This document shows positions 48,386 through 57,851 of a stretch of 64,000 nt of DNA, piece by piece. Each line of letters opens with the position of its first letter. Positions within the stretch are counted from its first letter, which is position 1. Below the pieces are notes generated by a model. The model worked only from the letters and a program-made list of their open reading frames with translations. It did no database searches and had not been told where the DNA came from. The stretch is from contig NZ_PPAF01000035.1 in NCBI RefSeq assembly GCF_002913045.1, forward strand, positions 1-64,000, in the 5' to 3' direction. Source of the stretch: Campylobacter concisus. Its GTDB lineage: Bacteria > Campylobacterota > Campylobacteria > Campylobacterales > Campylobacteraceae. The position numbers were made by a program, and so were the translations under genes.

Positions 48386-48440
48386 CAGCAATCAAAACTA
48401 GAACTCCTTTTAAGGGGCAAGCAACGGCCCCTTTTTATTT
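48386..48440 (+). ncRNA. Candidate small RNA with its own promoter and terminator
   Basis: A TATAAT box at 48375-48380 is followed within about 60 bases by a strong intrinsic terminator: AAGGGGC (48412-48418), loop, GCCCCTT (48427-48433), then TTTATTT. No reading frame with a ribosome binding site lies between, so a transcript of roughly 50 bases is expected. It sits between the lipoprotein gene and the porin. It could instead simply end the lipoprotein transcript. Function unknown. Confidence 0.45.
48412..48440 (+). terminator. Intrinsic terminator upstream of the porin gene
   Basis: Seven-pair GC-rich stem AAGGGGC/GCCCCTT with an eight-base loop and a T-rich tail. It ends the lipoprotein transcript and/or the candidate small RNA. 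Confidence 0.75.
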
Positions 48441-48573
48441 TACTCCACTTTTTAAGATACTTTTTAAGGGCCAAATTATCAAAATATACTTTTTTAGTTA
48501 AAATCAGTAAACGATTGGTAACAAAAATTAAAAATTTTATGATTTTTTAAGCTTTAAATTAAAATTTATAGAT

Positions 48574-48579
48574 TATAAT
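48574..48579 (+). promoter_or_regulatory. -10 element of the porin gene
   Basis: TATAAT in GATTATAATC, 31 bases before the ATG, preceded by an AT-periodic tract typical of strong Campylobacter promoters. Confidence 0.55.
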
Positions 48580-48609
48580 CATTGTCACAAAACCTTAAAA
48601 GGAGAAAAA

Positions 48610-49824
48610 ATGAGACTAACAAAAATTAGTTTAGCCACTTTGGTTGCTTTAGGTGCATTTTCAAGTGTAGCAAGTGCTACCCCACTTGAAGAAGCTATAA
48701 AAAATGTAGATCTTTCAGGATTTGCAAGATATAGATATACAAATACTCACAATAAAGATACAGAGCAAAGTGATGTTACAAAAAAAAGCAAAGCTAATCA
48801 TCAATTTAGAATGGTTACAAACTTTAAAGCCGCTATTGATGATAACTTCTTTGGAGTTATTGGTTTAAGATACAACTCTGCTGATGGTTCAGGTGACAAC
48901 GCAGGTACGGGTACAGACAAAACAGATACAACTACAAGTTTCAATGTTCATCAGTTTTACCTAGGCTACAACGTAGGTGGTACTACTATCACAGCTGGTA
49001 AACAAGCTATTGGTTCATACTTTACTGATGATGCAGTTGGTACAGGTGTAAGAGTAGTAAATAAAGATATCGAGGGTCTTACACTTACAGCTTTAGCATT
49101 TGATGCACTAGAAGGCAGTGATTGGTATAATGGTGAGTTATATGAAACGGCAACGGGTAGTTTTGGAACTTATGATGTTGGCAACTTGTATGCAGCTGGT
49201 ATCGCTGGCTCATATGATCCTATAAACTTCCAGCTATGGTATGCTAGCTTAACAAATTTGGCTGATCTGCTTGCGGCTGATGTTTCAGCAAATTTTGCTA
49301 TTACTAATGATATTTCTTTAGGTGCAAGACTTAACTATGTAAACAGTACAGTTGATGCTAGTGCAAAAAACATAGGATATAATGATGGCAATTTCTATGC
49401 TGGCGAACTTTCAACTTCACTATTTGGTCTCGATCTAGCTGGTGGTTATATCGGTTGGAAATCTCAAGATAAAGCTATTTCAGCATTCTCATTTGAAGAC
49501 CAAGGTGACCTAATAGATGTTGGCGAAGATGTATTTGACTGGACACATGCAGAAGGCAAAGGTAACTTCTTCTATGCAACAAGTGCATATGCATTTGATA
49601 AATTTACAGTTGGCTTGGATTATGTAAAAGGCAATATAAAAACTGCAGGAGCAAATAATCAAGATGTAAAAGAGAAAATAGAAGAATTTGTTCCAAGATT
49701 TGCTTATCAATACAGCAAAAAGTTGAAATTTAGCTCATTCTACTCTTTCCAAACACATAAATTTGCTAATGATGAGAAAAAGAAAGAAGATAAATTCAGA
49801 TTTGAGGCTAAATACTCATTCTAA
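48610..49824 (+). CDS. Major outer-membrane porin (MOMP/PorA type)
   Basis: 404 residues: a signal peptide (to ASA near residue 24), then DLSGFARYRY and alternating amphipathic strands, ending in FRFEAKYSF with the terminal phenylalanine needed for outer-membrane insertion. Size and pattern fit the Campylobacter MOMP porin, the main surface channel and antigen. Asp/Gly/Thr-rich loops, such as that near residues 93-106, are probably surface exposed. Strong promoter and terminator on either side support high, single-gene expression. Confidence 0.92.
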   Translation: MRLTKISLATLVALGAFSSVASATPLEEAIKNVDLSGFARYRYTNTHNKDTEQSDVTKKSKANHQFRMVTNFKAAIDDNFFGVIGLRYNSADGSGDNAGTGTDKTDTTTSFNVHQFYLGYNVGGTTITAGKQAIGSYFTDDAVGTGVRVVNKDIEGLTLTALAFDALEGSDWYNGELYETATGSFGTYDVGNLYAAGIAGSYDPINFQLWYASLTNLADLLAADVSANFAITNDISLGARLNYVNSTVDASAKNIGYNDGNFYAGELSTSLFGLDLAGGYIGWKSQDKAISAFSFEDQGDLIDVGEDVFDWTHAEGKGNFFYATSAYAFDKFTVGLDYVKGNIKTAGANNQDVKEKIEEFVPRFAYQYSKKLKFSSFYSFQTHKFANDEKKKEDKFRFEAKYSF

Positions 49825-49852
49825 TCGTAGCTCATTAATCAACTTATGATAT

Positions 49853-49887
49853 AATCCCGGGTCGGAGCAATCTGATCCGGGATTTTT
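49853..49887 (+). terminator. Strong terminator after the porin gene
   Basis: AATCCCGGGTCGGA and TCTGATCCGGGATT pair over fourteen bases (with G-T pairs) and close on the stable tetraloop GCAA. A short T-run (TTT) follows. Textbook intrinsic terminator. Confidence 0.85.
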
Positions 49888-49916
49888 AAATTTAGAGCAA
49901 AATTTCAAGGAAAATT

Positions 49917-50474
49917 ATGAAAAGTATTAAAATTTCTTTTTTGGCGTGTTTTTTGGTGGCAAATGCCTTTGCAGCTTCACAAGTCTACTATATAGAAGCT
50001 CGTGGTGAGTTTGGTAAAGAACTTGCTGAAATGGCAAAAAAGCAGGCTAATGATAGAAATGAAAAAGTAAATGTCTATGTTGATGAAGATCCAAGACGTT
50101 ATAAAGATAATAGAATTTTAAAATTAGGCGTTGATAGAAAGGGCAGATATAGTGTTTCTTTGGGTAAGGAGCTTTATGAAAAGCAATGTGCTAGCTGTCA
50201 TGGCGAGAATGCTGATAAAAGGCCATTTGGTTCAACGCCTCTAAAAAATATAGATGCTAAGGATATTGAAGATAGCATCATCTCTTATAGAAGTGACTCA
50301 AGTTTCGGTGGAAGCGGTAAAAATGTAATGCAAAACCAAGCTAAAATTCTTTCAAATAATGACCTTGGTGCGATTCTTGCCTATCTAAAAGGCAAAGATG
50401 CATTTGCTGAACAAGACGCAAATGAAAACAAACCAGTCTCTACTCAAACAAAGCAAGGTAGTTATTTAAGATAA
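49917..50474 (+). CDS. Periplasmic monohaem cytochrome c
   Basis: 185 residues: signal peptide to about residue 19, an N-terminal region unlike cytochromes (VYYIEARGEFGKELAEMAKKQ), then a cytochrome c domain with CASCHG near residue 96 and a probable distal methionine (NVMQNQ). The tail is disordered. It lies just before ccsBA, the haem-attachment machinery. The redox partner is unknown. Confidence 0.88.
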   Translation: MKSIKISFLACFLVANAFAASQVYYIEARGEFGKELAEMAKKQANDRNEKVNVYVDEDPRRYKDNRILKLGVDRKGRYSVSLGKELYEKQCASCHGENADKRPFGSTPLKNIDAKDIEDSIISYRSDSSFGGSGKNVMQNQAKILSNNDLGAILAYLKGKDAFAEQDANENKPVSTQTKQGSYLR

Positions 50475-50519
50475 TTTTCACTTTGATAGCTTTGTCATAA
50501 TATAAATAAAAGGAAGCAG

Positions 50520-53500
50520 ATGTTAAATCCAAAATCATTATTTTTAAGTATGGGCTCAGCTATCGTTTTGATGATAATCTTTGCCATAGCTAGCGGAGCC
50601 GCTACGATAATAGAAAGTAAAACTAGTACAGAAGCTGCATGGTACTATGTTTATGGTGCCAGCTGGTTTGCTATCATTCAACTACTGCTTGGTATAAATT
50701 TGACCTATAATATCTTTAGATATAACTTAATCGATCCAAAAAAACTCCCTTCGCTTACCTTTCACCTTGGTTTTATCGTTATCTTAATCGGTGCTGGTAT
50801 AACAAGATATCTTGGCTTTGAGGCTGATATGCATATAAGAGAAAAAACTCAGTCAAATATCGTTACGACAAAAATATCCTATTTAAATTTAACCGCATTA
50901 AACGATAATGGAGAAGAGATAAACGCTGCTTTGCCACTAGGAATTTCTGATGCAAAAAAAGGTTTTGATCTAAAGCTAAAAATAGCAGATAATGAAGCTA
51001 ATTTAAAATTTAAAGAATTTGTGCCAAATGCAAGTTATAAGTTTGTGGATGATAAAAACGGGCAACCAGTAGTGGAATTTGTGGTTTCAAACGAGAGTGA
51101 AAGTGAAGAAATCTTCTTGTTAGAAGAAGAGGAAGCAAGAGTTGCAGATATTAGTTTTATCTTTAATGCTAAGCCAGACGAAAGCAAAAAATATGTGCTT
51201 TTTAAATTAGTGGATGGAAATTTTACAGTTACTTCAAATACTGATCTTTCAAAATTTACAATGAGTGATAGCTCAAAAACTGAGTTAAAAGCTGGTAGTG
51301 TAAATGATTTTGGCATGGGCAGTCTTTATACTATTTCAAATATAAATTTTGCTCCAAGATTAGTTTCAGCTCATGCCTCAAGGAAGCTAGTTAGCACAAA
51401 AGATAGCGAATTTAACGCCTTGATAGCTGAATTAAATTATAAAGGCGAGAGTAAAGAGATGCATATTTTTTATAACCTAACAGAGCCTTCACGCTTGGCT
51501 GTGGCTGGACAAAAATTTAACGCTTCATGGGGTGCGCAGCAAGTTAAACTCCCGTTTAGCCTATACTTAAAAGACTTTGAGCTTAAAAGATATCCTGGCT
51601 CAAATTCGCCTATGAGCTATTCAAGTGAAGTTATTGTAAAAGATGATACAAACATGTCAGGGCTTGACTATAAAATTTATATGAATCACGTGCTTGACTA
51701 TGATGGCTATAGATTTTTCCAAAGTTCATACGATACAGATGAAAAAGGAACCATTCTCTCTGTCAATAAAGATCCAGGTAAGATACCAACTTATATCGGC
51801 TACTTTCTACTTGGGCTTGGATTTGTGTTAAATGTTATAAATCCTGGTAGCCGTTTTAGAAAACTAGCTAAGTTAATCGATAATGAATCGACAAAAGGCA
51901 GTAAAAAGTTTGTTGCTCTTATTGCCATTATGCTTTTAAGTTTAAATTTTAGCTCATTAAAGGCTGAAGACTTTTTGCCTAATATCAGCAAAGAGCACAC
52001 ACAAAAGCTTTCTAGACTTATTGTGCAAAGCTCAGATGGTAGAATGAAGCCATTTGACACTCTTAGTAAAGAAATTTTAAATAAAATACATAGAAGCGAG
52101 AACATAAATAGCCTAAACTCTAATCAAGCTATGCTTTCAATAATGGTAACGCCTGATTTTTGGCGAAGTGAAAAAATTATCTCACTTGGACAAAGCAAGG
52201 AGCTAAAAAAAGAGCTTGGCATAGATGAAAATGCAAAATATGCAAGTTTTAATGATTTTTTTAGAGCCACAAAAGATGGCGGAAGTGAATATAAACTTAC
52301 AAAATTTGCCGAAATTGCTAATCGTAAGCATCCTGGATCACGCAATACATTTGATAAAGATGTGATAAAGATCGACGAGAGATTGAATGTTTTTTATATG
52401 ATATTTATTGGTGAAATTTTTAAAATTTTTCCAAAACAAGATGACCCGTCAAACTCTTGGTATTCGCCTGCTAGTGCAATGATGTACTTTCCGCCTAAGG
52501 AGGTCGATCTAGTCATCAATATGATGAGAGAGTATTTTGCAGCAGTTGATGCGGCAACAAAAGATAGTGATTGGAGTAAGGCTGATGCTGCACTTGATAA
52601 AATTTCAGCCTATCAGCAAAAGTACGGCTCTGCTGTAATGCCAAGTGAAGAAAAGATAAATATAGAAATTTTGTTTAATAAAATTCAAATTTTTGAACGA
52701 TTGACGCCGGTTTATCTTTTGGCTGGCCTTGCACTTTTATTTTTTGTTTTTGTTAAAATGCTAGCTCCAAATGTTCAGATAAATGGTATTGTAAGGGTTG
52801 TATATATTGTAAATTTACTAGCTTTTCTTGCTCATACTGTTGGACTTGGACTTCGTTGGTACATTGCTGAGCATGCGCCTTGGAGTAACGCTTATGAATC
52901 AATGGTCTATATCGCTTGGGCTTTAGGATTTTCTGGTATCGTCTTTGCAAAACGTAGCCCTATCGCTCTTGCTCTTACGTCTATATTGGCTGGTGTTACA
53001 TTATTTGTTGCACACCTTAGCTGGATGGATCCGCAGATCACTACACTTGTGCCAGTGCTTCAAAGCTACTGGCTAACAATACATGTTTCTGTCATTACTG
53101 CAAGTTATGGATTTTTAGGGCTTTGCGCGTTACTTGGTGGCTTTACTCTATTACTTATCATTTTGCAAAATAAGAAAAAGCCAAATCCAGAAATTTCTCG
53201 CAATATCCTCGAAGCCACCCGCATAAATGAGATGGCTATGATACTAGGACTTAGTTTACTTACTCTTGGAAATTTCCTGGGCGGTGTTTGGGCGAACGAG
53301 AGTTGGGGTAGATATTGGGGCTGGGATAGCAAGGAGACTTGGGCATTAGTTTCGATACTTGTTTATGCCGCAGTTCTTCATATAAGATTTATTCCAAAGC
53401 TAAATAACCAGTATGCATTTGCAGTGGCTTCATTCTTTGCTTATTGGTCGATTATTATGACTTATTTTGGCGTAAATTTTTATTTAGCTGGTATGCACTC

Positions 53501-53615
53501 GTATGCAGCTGGCGATCCATTGCCAGTGCCTGATTTTGTCTGGATTAGTATCGTGATAATGGTGCTTATGAGTATTTTGGCATTTACAAAGCGATCACTT
53601 TGCTCAAGGCTTTAG
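50520..53615 (+). CDS. ccsBA: Cytochrome c haem lyase, fused CcsB-CcsA
   Basis: System II cytochrome c synthase in one chain of 1031 residues, as in Helicobacter and other Campylobacter. The N-terminal CcsB (ResB) part has membrane helices near 10-100 and a large periplasmic domain. The C-terminal CcsA part carries the haem-handling motif WGRYWGWDSKETW and flanking histidines (AHTVGLGLRW and FYLAGMHSYAAGDP). It brings haem across the membrane and attaches it to CxxCH motifs, so it serves the cytochromes of this window (NapB, the monohaem cytochrome). Confidence 0.97.
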   Translation: MLNPKSLFLSMGSAIVLMIIFAIASGAATIIESKTSTEAAWYYVYGASWFAIIQLLLGINLTYNIFRYNLIDPKKLPSLTFHLGFIVILIGAGITRYLGFEADMHIREKTQSNIVTTKISYLNLTALNDNGEEINAALPLGISDAKKGFDLKLKIADNEANLKFKEFVPNASYKFVDDKNGQPVVEFVVSNESESEEIFLLEEEEARVADISFIFNAKPDESKKYVLFKLVDGNFTVTSNTDLSKFTMSDSSKTELKAGSVNDFGMGSLYTISNINFAPRLVSAHASRKLVSTKDSEFNALIAELNYKGESKEMHIFYNLTEPSRLAVAGQKFNASWGAQQVKLPFSLYLKDFELKRYPGSNSPMSYSSEVIVKDDTNMSGLDYKIYMNHVLDYDGYRFFQSSYDTDEKGTILSVNKDPGKIPTYIGYFLLGLGFVLNVINPGSRFRKLAKLIDNESTKGSKKFVALIAIMLLSLNFSSLKAEDFLPNISKEHTQKLSRLIVQSSDGRMKPFDTLSKEILNKIHRSENINSLNSNQAMLSIMVTPDFWRSEKIISLGQSKELKKELGIDENAKYASFNDFFRATKDGGSEYKLTKFAEIANRKHPGSRNTFDKDVIKIDERLNVFYMIFIGEIFKIFPKQDDPSNSWYSPASAMMYFPPKEVDLVINMMREYFAAVDAATKDSDWSKADAALDKISAYQQKYGSAVMPSEEKINIEILFNKIQIFERLTPVYLLAGLALLFFVFVKMLAPNVQINGIVRVVYIVNLLAFLAHTVGLGLRWYIAEHAPWSNAYESMVYIAWALGFSGIVFAKRSPIALALTSILAGVTLFVAHLSWMDPQITTLVPVLQSYWLTIHVSVITASYGFLGLCALLGGFTLLLIILQNKKKPNPEISRNILEATRINEMAMILGLSLLTLGNFLGGVWANESWGRYWGWDSKETWALVSILVYAAVLHIRFIPKLNNQYAFAVASFFAYWSIIMTYFGVNFYLAGMHSYAAGDPLPVPDFVWISIVIMVLMSILAFTKRSLCSRL

Positions 53616-54047
53616 ATGCTAATAAAAGGTCTAATAGTTTTCTTTATTGTATTGCTATTAATTGCAATTTGTGTGTTAATCTATATACTTTTAAGAAATA
53701 GGGATTATAGCACCGAAACAAAGGAGCTTGTATTAGAAAAAGAAGAGATAACGATCGAAAAGCTTGAAAAGCTTGCGGGTGATAATAATTTAAGCAAAAA
53801 CGAGCTTTTCGAACTTATTCAAATCTTTGTAGGGAATTTTAGTATACCAGCTAAAAATAACCAAGTCATGCCAAAAGAGGCAAACAACTATATAAATTTC
53901 ATAATTTTGATCTGCTCTCATAAAAATTCTGATGCAAAGCTCATCAGTTTTTTAGATAAAGAGGCTAAAAAGAAAAATCCAAGCTATATTGTCGAGATAG
54001 AAGAGAGTGAGAAAATCGGCATAGAAAATCGCAAAAATCGTAGATAA
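53616..54047 (+). CDS. Membrane-anchored helical protein of unknown function
   Basis: 143 residues: an N-terminal transmembrane helix (about 4-27), then a charged helical domain (ITIEKLEKLAGDNNLSKNELFELIQIFVGNF...). It starts directly after the ccsBA stop codon, so it is probably in the same operon. No family recognised. A helper role in cytochrome assembly is only a guess from position. Confidence 0.7.
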   Translation: MLIKGLIVFFIVLLLIAICVLIYILLRNRDYSTETKELVLEKEEITIEKLEKLAGDNNLSKNELFELIQIFVGNFSIPAKNNQVMPKEANNYINFIILICSHKNSDAKLISFLDKEAKKKNPSYIVEIEESEKIGIENRKNRR

Positions 54048-54100
54048 ATTTATTTAAAAAAGTGTAGTTAAAATATCTTAAAATTAAATTTGGTATAAAA

Positions 54101-54601
54101 ATGAGTTCTTATGATATTGATTCTATGTATGTGATATTTCTTATTTTCTTTTCAATCGTATTGCCAATATTTTTGATAATCCCAGCAGGTAGATATAATA
54201 TAAAGGTTTATGCGAGTAATTTTGATCTAATCGGACTTCATCTAATTTTTCCAATCATTATATTACCTACTTTGGTAAGTGCTTTTATTTTAGTTTGTAG
54301 CTTTTTAAATATTTCAGATTATGCTGGTTTAAGCTTTGTATTCTATGCTTTTTTGATTCTAATGATGGCCTATATAATTTATGGTTTTTATGTTTGTATC
54401 AGATACAACTACGGCTTTTTTCATTGTATCGTAGCGCTTTTCTTAAGATTTAATTATGTTATGCCGCTTATTTATCTGCTCTTTTTAGGCGGAAAAAACT
54501 ACAAAGATGACAAAGAGATAACTTCTAAAAATATTAAAGACTTAAAATTTTTTGATCAGTTTAGATTTTCCATTTATAATTTAATTGCTATTAGAAACTA
54601 A
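54101..54601 (+). CDS. Integral membrane protein of unknown function
   Basis: 166 residues with about four hydrophobic helices (residues about 9-27, 45-67, 74-97, 105-128) and a polar C-terminus. No motif recognised. Very AT-rich codons, and no clear ribosome binding site before the ATG, so expression is less certain. Followed by 111 bases without a recognisable feature before the convergent pbpB gene. Confidence 0.6.
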   Translation: MSSYDIDSMYVIFLIFFSIVLPIFLIIPAGRYNIKVYASNFDLIGLHLIFPIIILPTLVSAFILVCSFLNISDYAGLSFVFYAFLILMMAYIIYGFYVCIRYNYGFFHCIVALFLRFNYVMPLIYLLFLGGKNYKDDKEITSKNIKDLKFFDQFRFSIYNLIAIRN

Positions 54602-54712
54602 AAGTATTTTAAGAGCATTAAAGGTTTTGCAATTAGAGAAAATGCCAAAAAGCAAGAGAAATTTTTATATTTAGCTTTTGCTTAGTTTTTATATCTTTCT
54701 TATCCTTAAATT

Positions 54713-56545
54713 TTAGTCTAAAGCAGGCTTTTGTTTTGTCTTATCGTTTTTAAGCTTATCTTTTTTGGCTTCAAACTCAGCTATTACATTTGCATCAGGA
54801 AATAAATATCCATCTTCAACCATCAGATCAACTGCTTTTTTAAACATAGGCAACGCACTTTGAGCGCCGAAGTAGTAGTAAGGTCTTTTAGGATCCCTTG
54901 CTAAAACGCCTATTGTGTAGCTATTGCCTCTTGTATCATTTACAAAGCCAAAAAATGAGCCATTGTAGGTATTGCTGTATCCACCACTACCTGAGGCAAT
55001 GTGTGCAGTTCCAGTCTTGCCACCTATCTCAAGCCCTGGCGTAAAGGCTTTTAGTCCAGTACCTTTCTCAACCGTTTTTATTAAAATTCTCTTCATTATC
55101 TTTGCGGTTTCTTGTGATATAACTTGAGATGGCTCGGACTTTGGCAAATCGTATCTTTTTCCATTTCTCTCTAAGTAGGCAACCATGTGAGGAGTAACTT
55201 CAATGCCTTTATTATTAAATGTATTATAGGCTTTTAAAAGCTGCATAAATGTAGCTTGCAAGCCGTATCCGTAGCTCACAGTCGCCTTATATGTCGATGA
55301 GTTTAGCTTTGTAACTGTTGGCATCATACCTACTTGCTCATAAGGTAGATCTATGCCTGTTTTTCTTGAAAAGCCAAAATTTAAAAGTCCTTGATAAATT
55401 TGTGGCCCATTTAAACGCTCAACAAGCTGAATCATGCCGATGTTTGAACTGTGCACGATTATATCTTCAGCGCTCATAAAAGGCTCTGGATGGGTATCTT
55501 TGATCATCCTTTTGCCAAGTTGGTATCGGCCATTATAGGTATTTACAAGCTCAAATGGATTTACTTTTTTCTCCTGAAGTAAGATAGAAAATATAAATGG
55601 CTTAAAAACTGAACCAACTTCATAAGCATATTCACTAACGGTAGAGTTTAGAGCGCTATAATCTTGCTTTCTTATGTTTGAAGGATCATATCTTGAGCTA
55701 GAAGCTAGAGCTAAAATTTCTCCATTTTTGCTATTCATTATGCATATGACTAACTCTTTTGCATCTAGAAATTCACGCTTTTCATCTAGAATTTGCTCTA
55801 GTTTAGTTTGAAATTTTAATGGTATAGAGAGCACCGCATTGTAGCCATCTACTCTTGTTGCTAAATTTGAGTCACTTGTTAAAATGATATTATTTCCAAT
55901 ATCACGAGGCCCTAAAATTTTTGCATTTTGTATAGGGGCTAAATAATCTTCATAATATCTCTCAAGACCTTTTACGCCTTTGCTTTTTGTAAGTGCGTCA
56001 CTTTCAGTTTTGCTCACGTAGCCAATAGCTGGTGTGAGGGCATCTTTTGACATAAATTTACGATTTTGTCCGCTTTCCATTACTCTCATGCCCTGAAATG
56101 AAGCAAGTCCTGTTTTTGGATCAAGGTATGAAACCAAAATGCTCTTGCGATTTAGCTTTCTTGAAAGCTCTTGAAGGTAGGTAGCGCCCTTTGCATCAAT
56201 ACTATATGAGAGCGTAACGATACCTTTTGTGCCATTTATGATCTTTCTTACTTTGTTTGGATCGTCGCCACTGTAAAGCGAATATAGTTTGATAAACATC
56301 TCTTTTTTATTAGGATCGATGTTTCTAGTATCAAGCATCACTTTGTAGAGTTTTTGGCTTGAAGAGATGCTAAAGCCATCTTTTGTGATTATATTGCCAC
56401 GAATTGCTGTGTTTATATCGCTTGTTTGAAGCCTAGGAAGCTTTCGCTCGATACTTGCTCTATAAAATATGACAAGTACAAATATTGAAATTCCAAAAGT
56501 AATTAATAAAAAAAGTATGGTTATTTTTGATTTTCTGGAATTCAT
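54713..56545 (-). CDS. pbpB: Class B penicillin-binding protein (FtsI/PbpB type)
   Basis: 610 residues: one N-terminal transmembrane helix, a dimerisation domain and a transpeptidase domain with the three active motifs SVFK (SxxK), SSN in VHSSNIGMIQ and KTG in GGKTGTAH. It cross-links peptidoglycan, probably at the division septum. It follows fliE in the flgBC-fliE operon, an arrangement known from Campylobacter, so a division or elongation enzyme is co-transcribed with basal-body genes. Confidence 0.94.
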   Translation of the reverse strand: MNSRKSKITILFLLITFGISIFVLVIFYRASIERKLPRLQTSDINTAIRGNIITKDGFSISSSQKLYKVMLDTRNIDPNKKEMFIKLYSLYSGDDPNKVRKIINGTKGIVTLSYSIDAKGATYLQELSRKLNRKSILVSYLDPKTGLASFQGMRVMESGQNRKFMSKDALTPAIGYVSKTESDALTKSKGVKGLERYYEDYLAPIQNAKILGPRDIGNNIILTSDSNLATRVDGYNAVLSIPLKFQTKLEQILDEKREFLDAKELVICIMNSKNGEILALASSSRYDPSNIRKQDYSALNSTVSEYAYEVGSVFKPFIFSILLQEKKVNPFELVNTYNGRYQLGKRMIKDTHPEPFMSAEDIIVHSSNIGMIQLVERLNGPQIYQGLLNFGFSRKTGIDLPYEQVGMMPTVTKLNSSTYKATVSYGYGLQATFMQLLKAYNTFNNKGIEVTPHMVAYLERNGKRYDLPKSEPSQVISQETAKIMKRILIKTVEKGTGLKAFTPGLEIGGKTGTAHIASGSGGYSNTYNGSFFGFVNDTRGNSYTIGVLARDPKRPYYYFGAQSALPMFKKAVDLMVEDGYLFPDANVIAEFEAKKDKLKNDKTKQKPALD

Positions 56546-56552
56546 TAATGAC

Positions 56553-56846
56553 TTAAATTTGTGTTCTAGAAATTTCTTTATAAGCGCTTAGTGCTTTGTT
56601 ACGAATTTCTAGCATAAGCTTCATGCTAGTCTCTGCTTTGCCTATCGCAATAGCAGCTTGGTGTAGGTCTTTTACCTCGCCAGTTGCAAGGTCGGCTATG
56701 GCCTTATCTGCATTGATTTGGACTTTATTTAGCTCTTTTAAAGAGTCATTTAGAGCATTTTCAAAGCCGCCTTCTTCGCCTGCTTTCGCTATTTTATTTG
56801 AATTTTCATTTTTATTTATTTTGTCTAAATTTATACTATTTATCAT
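56553..56846 (-). CDS. fliE: Flagellar hook-basal body protein FliE
   Basis: 97 residues. FliE joins the MS ring to the proximal rod. The C-terminal helical part (AIADLATGEVKDLHQAAIAIGKAETSMKLMLEIRNKALSAYKEI) matches the family. It overlaps flgC by one base and lies seven bases before pbpB. Confidence 0.96.
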   Translation of the reverse strand: MINSINLDKINKNENSNKIAKAGEEGGFENALNDSLKELNKVQINADKAIADLATGEVKDLHQAAIAIGKAETSMKLMLEIRNKALSAYKEISRTQI

Positions 56847-57346
56847 TATGCTTGTCCTGAAATAAGTGATATCGCACTTTGTGCTATTGTTTTTGCATTT
56901 TGAAAGGCTGCTACGTTTGCTTGGTATGCCCTTGTTGCTTCAAGTAGGTCAGACATCTCAATGACCGGATTTATATTTGGAAATGCGACGTAGCCATTTG
57001 CATTTGCGTCTGGATGGCTCGGGTCATATTTTAGCTGAAAGTCCTTATCGTCACGCACCACTTTATCCACGATCACGCTAGTTAGGGTAGGGTGAGCGTT
57101 TCTTGGTGAGCTTGGGTCGTCGAGTGGATTTTCATACTCGAGTAGACTTTGTGCGCTTTTAAGCTGATCGTTTAAAATTTTATCAAAATTCATCTCTTTA
57201 AAGATGACCTCTTGCCTTCTATATGGTCCGCCTTCGGCCGTTCTTGTGGTTTGAGCATTTGCTATGTTTGAGCTGATGACGTTCATTCTGAAACGTTGTG
57301 CGCTTAGTCCGTATCCACTAATATCAAAATCATTTAAGTATGACAT
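56846..57346 (-). CDS. flgC: Flagellar proximal rod protein FlgC
   Basis: 166 residues from the second of two adjacent ATG codons. I prefer this one because the AGGAG ribosome binding site has better spacing to it. Rod-protein motifs: MNVISSNIANAQTTRT at the N-terminus and LLEATRAYQANVAAFQNAKTI at the C-terminus. Secreted through the flagellar export apparatus. Nine bases after flgB. Confidence 0.96.
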   Translation of the reverse strand: MSYLNDFDISGYGLSAQRFRMNVISSNIANAQTTRTAEGGPYRRQEVIFKEMNFDKILNDQLKSAQSLLEYENPLDDPSSPRNAHPTLTSVIVDKVVRDDKDFQLKYDPSHPDANANGYVAFPNINPVIEMSDLLEATRAYQANVAAFQNAKTIAQSAISLISGQA

Positions 57347-57354
57347 CATCTCTC

Positions 57355-57789
57355 CTAGTTCTTAGCGCTTGCGTCTATTACGTTTTTAAAGATATTACTT
57401 TGAGCCTTGTAGGCGTTATCAAGGGCGTTTATCATAACTGTGTTTTTACCCATTTCTGTTGTCTCAACATCAAGATCAACTGTATTTGCGTCATTTCTAG
57501 CCATGTGACCATCACGCAAGAAAATTTGAGCTGTGTCGCTTTTTGGAAAATCAACTGCAGCCATATGCGCTTCGTTTGTCTTAGCAAGTTGTAGTTTTTT
57601 TTGGCTTGAAGTGTTATAAATTTCATTTGCTTTTTCTTTTAAAACATCTTCAAATCTTATATCTCTAGCTTTATAAAATGGTGTATCAACGTTTGCAAGA
57701 TTGCCAGAGATTAGTTTTTGGCGTAGTTCTCTGCCTGCAAGAGCTGATTCAACAAGTGGGCTAGATTTTGATTTATCTAAAACAAACAT
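57355..57789 (-). CDS. flgB: Flagellar proximal rod protein FlgB
   Basis: 144 residues with the rod signature LISGNLANVDTPFYKARDIRFEDVL near residue 30 and a C-terminal helix (NALDNAYKAQSNIFKNVIDA). First gene of the flgB-flgC-fliE-pbpB operon, with an RpoN promoter upstream. Confidence 0.97.
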   Translation of the reverse strand: MFVLDKSKSSPLVESALAGRELRQKLISGNLANVDTPFYKARDIRFEDVLKEKANEIYNTSSQKKLQLAKTNEAHMAAVDFPKSDTAQIFLRDGHMARNDANTVDLDVETTEMGKNTVMINALDNAYKAQSNIFKNVIDASAKN

Positions 57790-57820
57790 TTAAAATCCTT
57801 ATGAAATTTCATATTTTTAT

Positions 57821-57838
57821 AAGCAAACGATGTTCCAA
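57821..57838 (-). promoter_or_regulatory. RpoN (sigma-54) promoter of flgB
   Basis: The minus strand reads TTGGAACATCGTTTGCTT, an excellent match to the Campylobacter sigma-54 consensus (GGAA...TTGCTT, with the GG and GC pairs 10 bases apart). It lies 32 bases before the flgB start codon. In this genus sigma-54 with the FlgSR two-component system drives rod and hook genes. Confidence 0.88.
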
Positions 57839-57851
57839 ATATAGGGTAAAT

